In this document: piece after piece, positions 1 through 7,004 of the stretch | Numbering within the stretch: the first letter of the stretch is position 1 | Layout: each line of letters opens with the position of its first letter | Source: JANXQE01 sp035651635 | Lineage (GTDB): Bacteria; Verrucomicrobiota; Verrucomicrobiia; Limisphaerales; UBA8199 | DNA length: 16,793 bases | Assembly (NCBI GenBank): GCA_035651635.1 | Contig: DASRFK010000080.1 | Span: forward strand, 1 to 16,793 | Reading direction: 5' to 3' | The notes under the pieces: generated by a model | The model's database searches: none | Told to the model about the DNA's origin: nothing | Seen by the model: the letters and a program-made list of their open reading frames with translations, nothing else | Position numbers and translations under genes: made by a program

Positions 1-2
1 AG

Positions 3-308
3 GCGCCGCGGGGCACGCTATTTCATGATTATACGGTGGATCGCGGCGGGCTGCTCAGGAAGGTTAACCTCATCGTTGCGACCGGCCAGAACAACCTCGC
101 CATCAATCAGACCGTTGCGCAGATTGCCCGCCATTACATCAGAGATCACGACGTCTCCGAAGCTTTGCTGAATCGCATCGAACATGGAGTCCGCTGCTAC
201 GATCCGTGTTTGAGCTGCTCGACTCACGCGGTTGGACAAATGCCCCTCCAGGTCCGTTTGATCGGACCAGGGGGGACGGTCTTCAAGGAAGTGAGCCGGG
301 GCTGTTAA
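3..308 (+). CDS. [NiFe]-hydrogenase large subunit, C-terminal part (group 3, cytoplasmic bidirectional type)
   Basis: This is the last 101 codons of the catalytic subunit that carries the Ni-Fe(CN)2CO centre; the 5' part lies outside the window. The frame opens with APRGTLFHDY, the conserved stretch before the second cysteine pair in hydrogenase large subunits, and continues through VNLIVATGQNN. The C-terminal nickel-binding motif DPCLSCSTH (bases 201-227) supplies two of the four cysteine ligands. In this family a maturation protease cuts after the His, so the 26 residues that follow (AVGQMPL... to the stop) should be removed on nickel insertion. The C-terminal pattern resembles group 3b/3d enzymes (HydA/HoxH) that couple to NAD(P)H, not membrane-bound uptake enzymes; the subgroup is inferred. 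No maturation protease gene follows: the next gene is convergent, only 24 bp away. Confidence 0.9.
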   Translation, partial: APRGTLFHDYTVDRGGLLRKVNLIVATGQNNLAINQTVAQIARHYIRDHDVSEALLNRIEHGVRCYDPCLSCSTHAVGQMPLQVRLIGPGGTVFKEVSRGC

Positions 309-332
309 ATCCGCCTTCCCACGTCCACACCA

Positions 333-1316
333 TTAAGCGCACCACTCCCGTTCGCGATTGCGGGCGGCTGGCACCACTTCGGCCGTGATGGCCACGTTCT
401 CTGCGATCTGGAAATCGAACATTCCAACGGCGGCAAAATCGGCACCGTTATCAAAGGCATGCCGCAAACCGGCTCGAGGATGGATTGCGCCGGCCGCCAA
501 GACCTTGTAGGCAATCCAGGGCCTCCTCAGCTCCGACATGTAGGCGATGGTCTCTTTCGGATCCATGCACCAGTAATTGTCGATGGCATAATTATCGATC
601 ACTTCCTTCATCTGGTCCGGGCGCCGTTTCGACCAATAATTGCTCTCGTGCAGGGTCTTCATGTAAAAGTCCGGAGCCAAGCCGGCTTTTTCCACCGCCA
701 TAACTGTCCGGAGCTCATGGCCGGCAACCCCTGCCACCAGGCCCGCATCCTTGATGTGGCCCAAGAGTTTTCCGATTAACCCTACGTCGCTCTCCCGGGT
801 CCAGGCATCCGCCAGATTTCCCAGTAAAAACGCTCCCACCGCTCCGGCGTCCTTTGCTTGTTGCACCGGCGTCTTCAGGTCGTCCTTACCGGGGCTGATT
901 TGCGCCAGATATTGAATGCGTCCGCCTTGATCGCGGTACCGGGCATACAAACCTGCGGCGCGTTTGTCCGCCGGGAACAGAATCATCGTGTTAACGCCCT
1001 GCTGCTCGCAGAGACGCCAGGTTTCGAGAATCTTTTCGTCGGTAAAATAATGCGTGAGCAAAGGGGAGACATAAATCAAGTCCCGGCTATGAGCATAGCC
1101 GCTAATCAGGTTGCCTCCGCAGATGAGCCGGCTGATTTTGAGTTTGCCGAGCGCTCCCAAGGGCATCACCGACGCGGAAGGAGCCGGCGGCGCGGCCTGG
1201 GCGGGCTGCGCTTGCGCGGCCAAGGCATATTCTTCGAGGCTCATCACTAACGGCGCGGAGAGGCCCAGGGCGGCCGATTGTTTCAGGAACCTTCTGCGAT
1301 TAGAGGCGGTTTTCAT
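333..1316 (-). CDS. Tat-exported TIM-barrel-like protein (aldo/keto reductase-like)
   Basis: A 327-residue protein. Its N-terminus has a twin-arginine signal (SNRRRFLK at residues 5-12, then a hydrophobic stretch to about 25 and an Ala/Pro-rich linker to about 50), so it is expected to be exported folded, possibly with a cofactor. The mature part starts with LGKLKISRLICGGNLISG (residues 56-73), which resembles the first strand of aldo/keto reductases. It goes on as an alternating alpha/beta pattern typical of TIM barrels and ends with KVLAAGAIHPRAG and ADFAAVGMFDF. I do not see the full catalytic Asp-Tyr-Lys-His set of active reductases, so activity and substrate are unknown. The ATG at 1314-1316 is the only start that includes the whole signal. 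The gene stands alone; its 3' end faces the hydrogenase gene. Confidence 0.75.
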   Translation of the reverse strand: MKTASNRRRFLKQSAALGLSAPLVMSLEEYALAAQAQPAQAAPPAPSASVMPLGALGKLKISRLICGGNLISGYAHSRDLIYVSPLLTHYFTDEKILETWRLCEQQGVNTMILFPADKRAAGLYARYRDQGGRIQYLAQISPGKDDLKTPVQQAKDAGAVGAFLLGNLADAWTRESDVGLIGKLLGHIKDAGLVAGVAGHELRTVMAVEKAGLAPDFYMKTLHESNYWSKRRPDQMKEVIDNYAIDNYWCMDPKETIAYMSELRRPWIAYKVLAAGAIHPRAGLRHAFDNGADFAAVGMFDFQIAENVAITAEVVPAARNREREWCA

Positions 1317-1632
1317 ACAAGAGATGGGCGCGCATTGGGGCGTCCTTTCCTGCCTCCAGCATGGACAACAGAGTTGATGATGTCAAATTGCTTAATATTT
1401 AGTAGTTCTAATTTAATATACGATAGATTCTACTCAAGGCTGTTGGAAACCCCTTTTTTAAGGCCGAAAGCCGAAAGCCGAAAGCCGAACGAAATCCCGA
1501 AATCCGAATTTGATGAACCCTGTTTCGAGCTTCGACTTCGGCCTTCTCTCGGATTTCGGATTTCGGATTTCGGGTTTACTAAATGATCTGTTGCTCACTC
1601 ACGCAACAGCTAACCCGGCGAAAAACTTAAAC
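1317..1632. other. Intergenic gap carrying a repeat element
   Basis: About 316 bp with no convincing gene. The part next to the Tat-signal gene (about 1380-1440) is AT-rich and is the natural place for that gene's promoter, but no clear -35/-10 pair was picked out. The rest, 1460-1577, is the repeat described separately. Open frames here on the plus strand are built from the repeat itself and have no recognisable protein features. Confidence 0.5.
1460..1577. repeat. Heptamer tandem repeats arranged as a long inverted element
   Basis: Almost four copies of GCCGAAA lie at 1463-1489. They are followed by GAAATCCC/GAAATCC units at 1491-1505, and the opposite-sense unit GGATTTC is repeated three times at 1551-1571. 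AAGGCCGAA at 1460-1468 is matched by its exact complement TTCGGCCTT at 1537-1545, and GAAATCC at 1499-1505 by the GGATTTC units. The whole could fold into an imperfect cruciform or RNA hairpin. It lies between the 5' end of the Tat-signal gene and the 3' end of the small-protein unit, so it might end transcription of the latter. Dispersed heptameric runs of this type are what I would expect in Verrucomicrobiota genomes, but copy number cannot be judged from one window. Confidence 0.75.
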
Positions 1633-1881
1633 CTAAGCGGCACCGGATTTGGTTTTTTGCAGTTTATGGCCGTACTTGCGTTTGAACCGGTGACAGGAGG
1701 CAAATTCCGCGCGCCCCTCGTCATTTTCCCACACTTCATGGTACTTGGCCTCGCGCGGTACGCTGCGCAGCGCTCGTTCCTTGAGGATGTTGCCCTCCGG
1801 GTCGCAGTCCAGCTCAAGGAAGCGCGACTTCTGATTGCGGTTCCAACGGTTCGACAGAATGATGAGGATCTTACGTTTCAT
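1633..1881 (-). CDS. Small basic protein of unknown function (82 aa)
   Basis: An 82-residue protein beginning MKRKILIILSNRWNR and ending in a strongly basic tail (HRFKRKYGHKLQKTK). The middle is rich in charged residues, with LELDCDPEGNILKERALRS followed by KYHEVWENDEGRAEF. There is no signal peptide or membrane segment. A longer frame is open upstream to 1974, but the ATG at 1879-1881 is preferred because it begins a well-formed N-terminal strand and overlaps the end of the upstream gene by 11 bp, a typical arrangement for translational coupling. I do not recognise a named family. Its partner upstream encodes a zinc-ribbon protein, so the two probably act together. Confidence 0.65.
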   Translation of the reverse strand: MKRKILIILSNRWNRNQKSRFLELDCDPEGNILKERALRSVPREAKYHEVWENDEGRAEFASCHRFKRKYGHKLQKTKSGAA

Positions 1882-2203
1882 AGCTTTTAGACGTACCTTG
1901 GCACACGGCACAAAGGTATTGCTGCCCATCAAAGAAAATGCTGTAGGGCATGCTGCGCTGACCGCAGCGGTCACAAATTTCGTAGCGTTCGAGTGGATCG
2001 ACGGCGATCACACTTAAAACCAGGCCTTCCTCGCGTTGAAGCACGTCGAGCTGCTCGGCGATGCGATCCCGAATAAAGTCGAACACATGGGCTTGCTTGA
2101 AGTCCTCGGTAAAGGACCAGGAGTTCTGGTTGCCCGCCAGATAACGGCCGCAACCATCGCGCAGGACTATATGAATGGCGTGCCGCTCATACATGACCCG
2201 CAT
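1871..2203 (-). CDS. Small zinc-ribbon protein (110 aa)
   Basis: A 110-residue protein with two Cys-X2-Cys pairs near the C-terminus (Cys77/Cys80 in CDRCGQRS and Cys98/Cys101 in CAVC), the spacing of a zinc ribbon. The N-terminal two thirds contain HAIHIVLRDGCGRYLAG and a likely helix around FDFIRDRIAEQLDVLQ. No catalytic motif is visible; a protein- or nucleic-acid-binding adaptor is plausible but unproven. The frame is open to 2245 from a TTG, but the ATG at 2201-2203 (or 2192-2194) is the more natural start. It is the first gene of a two-gene minus-strand unit, and its last 11 bases overlap the next gene's start. The roughly 105-bp gap to the divergent hydrolase gene must hold promoters for both directions. 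Confidence 0.7.
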   Translation of the reverse strand: MRVMYERHAIHIVLRDGCGRYLAGNQNSWSFTEDFKQAHVFDFIRDRIAEQLDVLQREEGLVLSVIAVDPLERYEICDRCGQRSMPYSIFFDGQQYLCAVCQGTSKSYET

Positions 2204-2308
2204 TCTAAACAAGGGAACTTGCGCCGCCAATTCAGAACCGCACAAACAGGCAATCCGCCGATTGACGCCGGGCCGCTTCCCAGCCTACCGTTAAAAAGCT
2301 CGACCAAA

Positions 2309-3208
2309 ATGCTTATGTCCCCTTTGAACCGTTTCCAGAGGACCGCAACCGCCCTGTTACTCGGCTTAGCATGCGGCGTTGCCGTGCAGGCCGCGGCCGA
2401 AAGCCTGAAACTCGAATTGCGCCGCCTGGTGCCCGCGGATTCCGGGCGTACGCAATGGAGGCAGGTGACCAACAGCGCTACCTGGGAGCCGGGCGCTACC
2501 GCCGTGGTGATCTGCGATATGTGGGACAAGCATTGGTGCAAAGGCGCTTCGGCGCGAGTGGCCGAAATGGCTCCGCGCATGAATCAGGTCATCGGCGAGC
2601 TGCGCCGGCGAGGCGTCCTGATCATTCACTGCCCGAGCGAAACCATGAAATTCTATGAAGGCACGCCCGGCCGTAAACTGGCCCAGGCAGCGCCGGCCGT
2701 CCCCGTAAAACAGCCACTGCAGGGCTGGTGTAAACTCGATTCGGTTCGCGAGCCGCCTTTGCCCATCGACGATTCGGACGGCGGTTGTGACGACGAGCCC
2801 ACGTGCCAACAGGGTTCGCCCTGGCGACGGGAGATCGCCACTTTGGAAATCCAACCCGGCGACGCCATCACCGACAGCGCCGAAGCATTCAACCTGATGC
2901 GGGAGCGCGGCATTACCAATGTCATTGTCATGGGGGTTCACCAGAATATGTGTGTCTTGGGGAGACCATTTTCCATTCGTCAAATGGTTTACCAGGGTCA
3001 GAACGTAGTGTTGATGCGCGACCTGACCGACTCCATGTACAACTCTAGAAGTCGGCCCTGGGTAGATCACTTCACGGGCAGTGACCTTGTCACCTGGCAC
3101 ATCGAAAAGTACTGGTGCCCCACCATCACGAGCGACCAAGTTGTTGGCGGAGTCCCTTTCCGTTTTTCGGCCGACACCCGACCGCTACGGAGTTTTCAAA
3201 ATAATTAG
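2309..3208 (+). CDS. Secreted isochorismatase-like cysteine hydrolase
   Basis: 299 residues. A signal peptide (basic RFQR, then a hydrophobic core to about residue 28 ending VQAAA) sends it across the inner membrane. The rest is an isochorismatase-fold hydrolase: the first strand gives the catalytic Asp in VVICDMWDKHWC (Asp70), RRRGVLIIHCPSETM is the second core strand, and the nucleophilic Cys lies in GVHQNMCVLGRPF (Cys215) before the strand NVVLMRDLTDSMYN. The catalytic Lys is not certain. A Cys/Asp-rich insert (DDSDGGCDDEPTC, about 154-166) could form a disulfide or metal site. The family hydrolyses amides, nicotinamide or isochorismate; the substrate here is unknown. ATG codons at 2309 and 2315 are both possible; longer in-frame extensions run antisense to the zinc-ribbon gene and are rejected. 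Confidence 0.8.
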   Translation: MLMSPLNRFQRTATALLLGLACGVAVQAAAESLKLELRRLVPADSGRTQWRQVTNSATWEPGATAVVICDMWDKHWCKGASARVAEMAPRMNQVIGELRRRGVLIIHCPSETMKFYEGTPGRKLAQAAPAVPVKQPLQGWCKLDSVREPPLPIDDSDGGCDDEPTCQQGSPWRREIATLEIQPGDAITDSAEAFNLMRERGITNVIVMGVHQNMCVLGRPFSIRQMVYQGQNVVLMRDLTDSMYNSRSRPWVDHFTGSDLVTWHIEKYWCPTITSDQVVGGVPFRFSADTRPLRSFQNN

Positions 3209-3217
3209 CCAAGGCGG

Positions 3218-3234
3218 CGAGGCCTCTGGCCTCG
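3218..3234. terminator. Hairpin after the hydrolase gene
   Basis: A perfect 7-bp stem, CGAGGCC / GGCCTCG, with a 3-base loop, begins 10 bp after the hydrolase stop codon. There is no T tract on either strand, so it may be a weak or Rho-assisted terminator, or only mRNA 3'-end protection. It lies downstream of pyrF too and could serve both convergent genes. Confidence 0.4.
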
Positions 3235-3265
3235 AAGATGAATTCCGGGTGTAACACCAAGCTTA

Positions 3266-3350
3266 CTCTCTTTGCGTCCTTTCTGCCCCCGCATGCCAAA
3301 TTGGCGTCCATTGGCGGTTCCTACTGCTTGAAATTCGTGTCTAGCTGACC
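3266..3350. repeat. Degenerate intergenic repeats between convergent genes
   Basis: CTCTTTGCGTCCTTTCTGC at 3268-3286 and the paired TTGGCGTCCATTGGCGGTTC at 3301-3320, then AAATTCGTGTC at 3331-3341, resemble the low-complexity 'TTTGCGTCCTTTGCG' and 'ATTCGTGTCCATT' type phrases that recur between genes in many environmental bacteria. TTGGCG is itself directly repeated (3301-3306 and 3311-3316). The last bases overlap the 3' end of pyrF. That these are dispersed repeats is recalled from general experience and could not be tested within this window. Confidence 0.35.
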
Positions 3351-4048
3351 AGCGAGCCGACTATCCTCTCCGCGGCCTCGCGCGGGTTGGCGGCACCATA
3401 AATCGGCCGGCCAATGACGAGCCAATCCGCGCCGGCTTCAATCGCTTGCCTCGGAGTCAGCGTGCGCTTCTGGTCATCGGCCTTTTCGGTGCCGGTCCGA
3501 ATCCCAGGGGTCACGAGCTTGATTTCTTCCGGAAGGATTTGGCGCAGCCGGGCGATCTCCAAGGGAGAACAGACCAATCCGCACAACCCGGCTCTGACGG
3601 CCAGGTCGGCCAGGCGCTCGACTTGCTTGCCAACATCCGATTTCCAGCCGATCTCGCTCAGAGTCCCCGCATCCATGCTGGTCAATACCGTAACGCCCAG
3701 AACCAAAGGCGCAGGGCGGCCCGCTTGGCGCGCGGTTTCCTGCGCCGACTGCTGGGCTGCCCGCATCATCTGCAGGCCGCCGCTGGTATGGATCGTTAAC
3801 ATTTGGACGTCCAGACGTACCGCCGAAGCCACGGCTTTGGACACGGTGTTGGGAATATCATGGAATTTGAGATCCAGAAAAACGGACGCGCCGATGGATC
3901 GAATGGCCCGGACGATCTCCGGGCCCGAGCTGGTGAACAACTCACTGCCGATTTTGAAACCGCCTACGACTGGCGCGAGCTCGCGCGCGAGAGCCAATGC
4001 CGCGTCCTGGGTGGATACGTCCAAAGCGACCAAAACCGGATTGCGCAT
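3341..4048 (-). CDS. pyrF: Orotidine 5'-phosphate decarboxylase
   Basis: Cytoplasmic enzyme that decarboxylates OMP to UMP, the last step of de novo pyrimidine synthesis. The protein is full length for the short (group I) family at about 235 residues. It shows the substrate-binding start LVALDVSTQD, the Lys in GGFKIGSELF, and the catalytic Asp-X-Lys-X-X-Asp set in DLKFHDIPNTVSKAV. It also has TIHTSGG, the phosphate-gripper region VTPGIR followed by DDQKRTLTPRQAI, and the final IGRPIYGAANPREAA. All key residues appear present. A TTG at 4058-4060 would add four residues; the ATG at 4046-4048 is preferred because it directly precedes the first strand. It is a single gene with no other pyrimidine genes nearby. 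Confidence 0.95.
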   Translation of the reverse strand: MRNPVLVALDVSTQDAALALARELAPVVGGFKIGSELFTSSGPEIVRAIRSIGASVFLDLKFHDIPNTVSKAVASAVRLDVQMLTIHTSGGLQMMRAAQQSAQETARQAGRPAPLVLGVTVLTSMDAGTLSEIGWKSDVGKQVERLADLAVRAGLCGLVCSPLEIARLRQILPEEIKLVTPGIRTGTEKADDQKRTLTPRQAIEAGADWLVIGRPIYGAANPREAAERIVGSLVS

Positions 4049-4357
4049 GCCCCGATTCAATCCGACCAGCCCAAAATCACAAGCCCGGACTTCGGAGGGG
4101 AAAGTCGCAAAGAGGCAAGAGGCCAGCCCGGCAGAGCCGGAACCAGACGCAGAGTTGCAATTTGCGATTTAGCGAATTTGGGGCGCGGAGAAAGTCCGGC
4201 CTCGTCGAAGCTACGGCGGACCGGGTGGAATGTGTAGTGCGAAGCATGGCCGGAATGGCGTTGCGCTGGACGCGGGTTCGTTCCATTATCAGCGTAAATT
4301 GTGCCAGCCTTGGGTTGGCATTAATCTCTTTATCTTTGAATTGAACGGAATGGAATC
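4049..4357. other. Divergent intergenic region between pyrF and apgM
   Basis: About 309 bp that must carry promoters for both genes. No clear sigma-70 pair was picked out. CCGGCC (near 4197) and GGCCGG (near 4249) form an inverted pair around a GC-rich block containing GTCGAAGCTACGGCGGACC, which has the look of a degraded palindromic repeat. The last 50 bases before apgM are AT-rich with a weak purine run (GGAATGGAA) before the ATG. Open frames here overlap on both strands and show no protein features. Confidence 0.4.
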
Positions 4358-5581
4358 ATGAATCTGGACGCTGTTTATTCGGAATTAACACTTAAAACGA
4401 AGACCAAACTGGCGCTTTTGGTTCTCGACGGACTCGGCGACTTGGCTACACGCGAGCAAGGTTATGTAACGCCGCTGGAAGCGGCGGCGACCCCGAACCT
4501 GGACGCCCTTTCCAAAGACTCCGCCCAAGGCCGGATGATCCCGCTGCCGCCGGGGCTAACGCCCGGCAGCGGCCCGGGACACTTGGGATTGTTCGGGTAT
4601 GACCCGTTGGAAGTTCAAGTTGGCCGCGGGGTGATCGAGGCGCTCGGACTCGGGATGGAACTCATGGCGGGCGACGTTTGCGCCCGGGCTAACTTTGCCA
4701 CGCTCGACGCCAAAGGCATCGTTACGGACCGCCGCGCCGGGCGCATTCCGACCGAAACGTGCGAAAAACTTTGCGCGATGCTCTCCACCAAAGTGAAGAA
4801 GCTCGGCGACACCGACGTACTCATCCAGCCGGGCAAGGAGCACCGGTTTGTTGTGGTTTTTCGCGGCAAAGGCCTGGCTGGACCCCTGACCGATGCCGAT
4901 CCCAACCGCGAAGGTCTGCCGATCCCCACCGTCAAGCCGCGCGACCCGAAGAGCGCCGGACAAAAAAAGGTCGCCAAGTTAATAGCGGATTTTTACAAAG
5001 CGGCGCTGCCGATTATCGCCAAAGAGAAACCCGCCAACGGTTTTCTCATGCGCGGCATCGCCCATCAGCCGGAAATCCCGTTGTTCGAAGAGCGTTACCG
5101 GCTCAAGCCGGCGGCATTGGCCGTTTACCCGATGTACAAGGGACTGGCGCAGTTGGTCGGCATGAAGAAAATTGAAGGGCCGCAGACCATCAAAGAACAA
5201 TTCGAACGGTACCTCGCCGAGTACGACAACTTCGACTTCTTCTTTATACATTACAAGTACACCGACAAGTACGGCGAAGACGGGAATTTTGCGGCCAAGA
5301 AAAAGGCGATTGAAGAATTCGATGCGGCGCTGCCGATTCTGCTCTCGAAGAAGCCGGACGTTCTGGCCATCACGGGCGACCATTCCACGCCGGTGGCCAT
5401 GCATGGCCATTCCTGGCATCCACAGCCGGTGTTGTTGCATTCGGCCTATTCCGGTTCGGACAAGCTCGATCGGTTTACCGAGACTGGCGCGAACACCGGG
5501 TCGCTGAGCGTATTTGAAGCGAAGTACCTGATCCGGCTGATGCAGGCGAACGCGCGGATGTTCGATAAATTCGGGGCGTAA
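4358..5581 (+). CDS. apgM: Archaeal-type 2,3-bisphosphoglycerate-independent phosphoglycerate mutase
   Basis: Interconverts 3- and 2-phosphoglycerate in glycolysis/gluconeogenesis through a phosphoserine intermediate with two bound metal ions (alkaline phosphatase fold). At 407 residues it has the usual length of the ApgM family. Visible landmarks are LLVLDGLGD (metal Asp24), the likely phospho-serine region TPGSGPGHLGLFGYDP (about 68-82), GRGVIEALG, RAGRIPTE, FFFIHYKYTDKYGEDGNF, and the metal-binding ITGDHSTPVAMHGHSWHPQPVLL. GEDG stands where archaeal members usually have GHDG; I believe this is a tolerated bacterial variant. The ATG at 4358 follows a weak purine run. The next gene starts 16 bp after its stop, so the two may be cotranscribed although their roles differ. 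Confidence 0.93.
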   Translation: MNLDAVYSELTLKTKTKLALLVLDGLGDLATREQGYVTPLEAAATPNLDALSKDSAQGRMIPLPPGLTPGSGPGHLGLFGYDPLEVQVGRGVIEALGLGMELMAGDVCARANFATLDAKGIVTDRRAGRIPTETCEKLCAMLSTKVKKLGDTDVLIQPGKEHRFVVVFRGKGLAGPLTDADPNREGLPIPTVKPRDPKSAGQKKVAKLIADFYKAALPIIAKEKPANGFLMRGIAHQPEIPLFEERYRLKPAALAVYPMYKGLAQLVGMKKIEGPQTIKEQFERYLAEYDNFDFFFIHYKYTDKYGEDGNFAAKKKAIEEFDAALPILLSKKPDVLAITGDHSTPVAMHGHSWHPQPVLLHSAYSGSDKLDRFTETGANTGSLSVFEAKYLIRLMQANARMFDKFGA

Positions 5582-5597
5582 ATCCCGCTGTTCGGGC

Positions 5598-7004
5598 ATG
5601 CGCCCGGGAAATCTAAAGAGCGGGATCCTCGTCCCTGCCATGACCGGCATGTTGGCCCTGGCAGTCGTGGCTGGCTGGCTGCTGAGCCGTCCGCAACAAG
5701 CCGCGGTGCCGCGCGTTCCCGGAACCGACCGGGCGCCGACCGGCGAGCTTGGAAACCTCGGCAATCCCGTGCTGGCTGGAAAGTTAGCGCTCTCCTCCGG
5801 CAAGCCAGGAGGCACCTCTGGAACCTGGCCCGGCTTTCGCGGCCCGAACCGCGATGGAATCAGGCCGCCTTCCACGGCGCTGGCTCGTTCCTGGGACGCC
5901 TCGGGGCCACGTCAGCTTTGGGCGATTGACGTTGGTGACGGGTATGCCGGTCCGGCGATCCTCAAGGGACGCTTGTACTTGATGGACTACGATCGGGAAC
6001 GAAAACAGGACGCCCTGCGCTGTCTTTCGACCGACGATGGCGCCGAGATCTGGCGCTTTTCTTACGCGGTCGCCGTTAAACGAAATCACGGCATGTCCCG
6101 GACTGTTCCCGCCGTGACAGAACGCTTCGTGGTCGGTATTGGCCCGAAATGCCACGTGGTTTGCCTGGACGCGCAAAGCGGCGAACTACGATGGGGAATG
6201 GATCTGGTGAAGCAGTACGGCGCTACGGTGCCACCGTGGTATGCGGGGCAATGTCCGCTAATTGATGGCGAAAAGCTGGTGCTTGCCCCGGGCGGTCCAC
6301 AGACCTTGCTTTTGGCGACGGACCTCGAGAGCGGCAAAGTGCTTTGGCAAACGCCAAATCCGCACGGGTGGAAAATGACGCATTCGTCGGTTATGCCGCT
6401 GGAAGTGGCGGGCGAGCGAATGTACGTGTACTGCGCCAACAATGGGGTGGTCGGCGTCTCGGCGAAGGATGGGGCGCTGCTCTGGGAGACCACGGAGTGG
6501 AAAATCAGCATTGCCACGGTGCCGTCGCCGCTGGTCTTAAGCGACGGACGTATTTTTTTGTCGGGCGGTTACAACGCGGGCAGTTTGATGCTGGAACTCA
6601 AGAAGGATTCCGGCGGGTGGCGGACCCGGACCTTGTTCAAACTGGATGCGGAGACATTCGGCGCGACGCAGCACACTCCGATTCTTTACCAGGATCATAT
6701 CTATGGGGTGCGCGCGGATGGCCGCTTCGTCTGCCTGGATTTGGATGGCAAAGCGGTTTGGGCCAGCGACGCCGGCCGGCAATTCGGACTGGGTTCATTT
6801 CTCGTGGGAGAGGGTTTGATTTTTGCCGTGAACGATTCCGGGCTGTTGCGATTGCTCGAAGCCACGCCGCAAAAGTGCAATCTCCTGGCCCAGGCGCAGG
6901 TCCTGCCGGGGCACGAATCCTGGGGCCCAATGGCGCTGGTGGACGGGCGGCTTTTCGTGCGGGACCTGAACCGGTTAATCTGCCTGGAGGTCGGGGCTCG
7001 CTAG
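5598..7004 (+). CDS. Exported PQQ-like beta-propeller repeat protein
   Basis: 468 residues. The N-terminus has one hydrophobic segment (about residues 10-30, ILVPAMTGMLALAVVAGWLL), a signal or membrane anchor, and then a Pro/Gly-rich linker to about 75. The propeller begins with WPGFRGPNRDGI, a motif common in Verrucomicrobiota and Planctomycetota PQQ-like proteins. Blades are marked by repeated acidic-turn/Trp ends: LDAQSGELRW, TDLESGKVLWQT, VSAKDGALLWET, LDLDGKAVWAS. The resemblance is to BamB and quinoprotein dehydrogenase propellers, but dehydrogenase catalytic residues are not evident, so a structural or binding role outside the inner membrane is likelier than catalysis. Other possible starts are the ATGs at 5640 and 5649. 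Its last 30 bp overlap the 3' end of the convergent glycosyltransferase gene. Confidence 0.82.
   Translation: MRPGNLKSGILVPAMTGMLALAVVAGWLLSRPQQAAVPRVPGTDRAPTGELGNLGNPVLAGKLALSSGKPGGTSGTWPGFRGPNRDGIRPPSTALARSWDASGPRQLWAIDVGDGYAGPAILKGRLYLMDYDRERKQDALRCLSTDDGAEIWRFSYAVAVKRNHGMSRTVPAVTERFVVGIGPKCHVVCLDAQSGELRWGMDLVKQYGATVPPWYAGQCPLIDGEKLVLAPGGPQTLLLATDLESGKVLWQTPNPHGWKMTHSSVMPLEVAGERMYVYCANNGVVGVSAKDGALLWETTEWKISIATVPSPLVLSDGRIFLSGGYNAGSLMLELKKDSGGWRTRTLFKLDAETFGATQHTPILYQDHIYGVRADGRFVCLDLDGKAVWASDAGRQFGLGSFLVGEGLIFAVNDSGLLRLLEATPQKCNLLAQAQVLPGHESWGPMALVDGRLFVRDLNRLICLEVGAR

Noticed and set aside
18..239. Minus-strand frame at the left edge
   Set aside because: It is antisense to the hydrogenase C-terminus, whose APRGTLFH and DPCLSCSTH motifs fix the coding strand as plus.
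1463..1571. CRISPR array
   Set aside because: The repeats are only 7 bases and contiguous, with no spacers and no cas genes nearby.
1510..1890. Plus-strand frame of 126 codons
   Set aside because: Its first part is made of the heptamer repeat and the rest is antisense to the small basic protein gene.
2036..2308. In-frame N-terminal extension of the isochorismatase-like gene
   Set aside because: It would place about 90 residues before a clear signal peptide and lies antisense to the zinc-ribbon gene.
3414..4172. Long plus-strand frame of 252 codons
   Set aside because: It is antisense to pyrF, which has all catalytic motifs; the frame has no domain features.
4979..5875. Minus-strand frame of 298 codons across the apgM/propeller junction
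   Set aside because: It is rich in Arg and Pro, spans two real genes antisense, and contains no recognisable motif.
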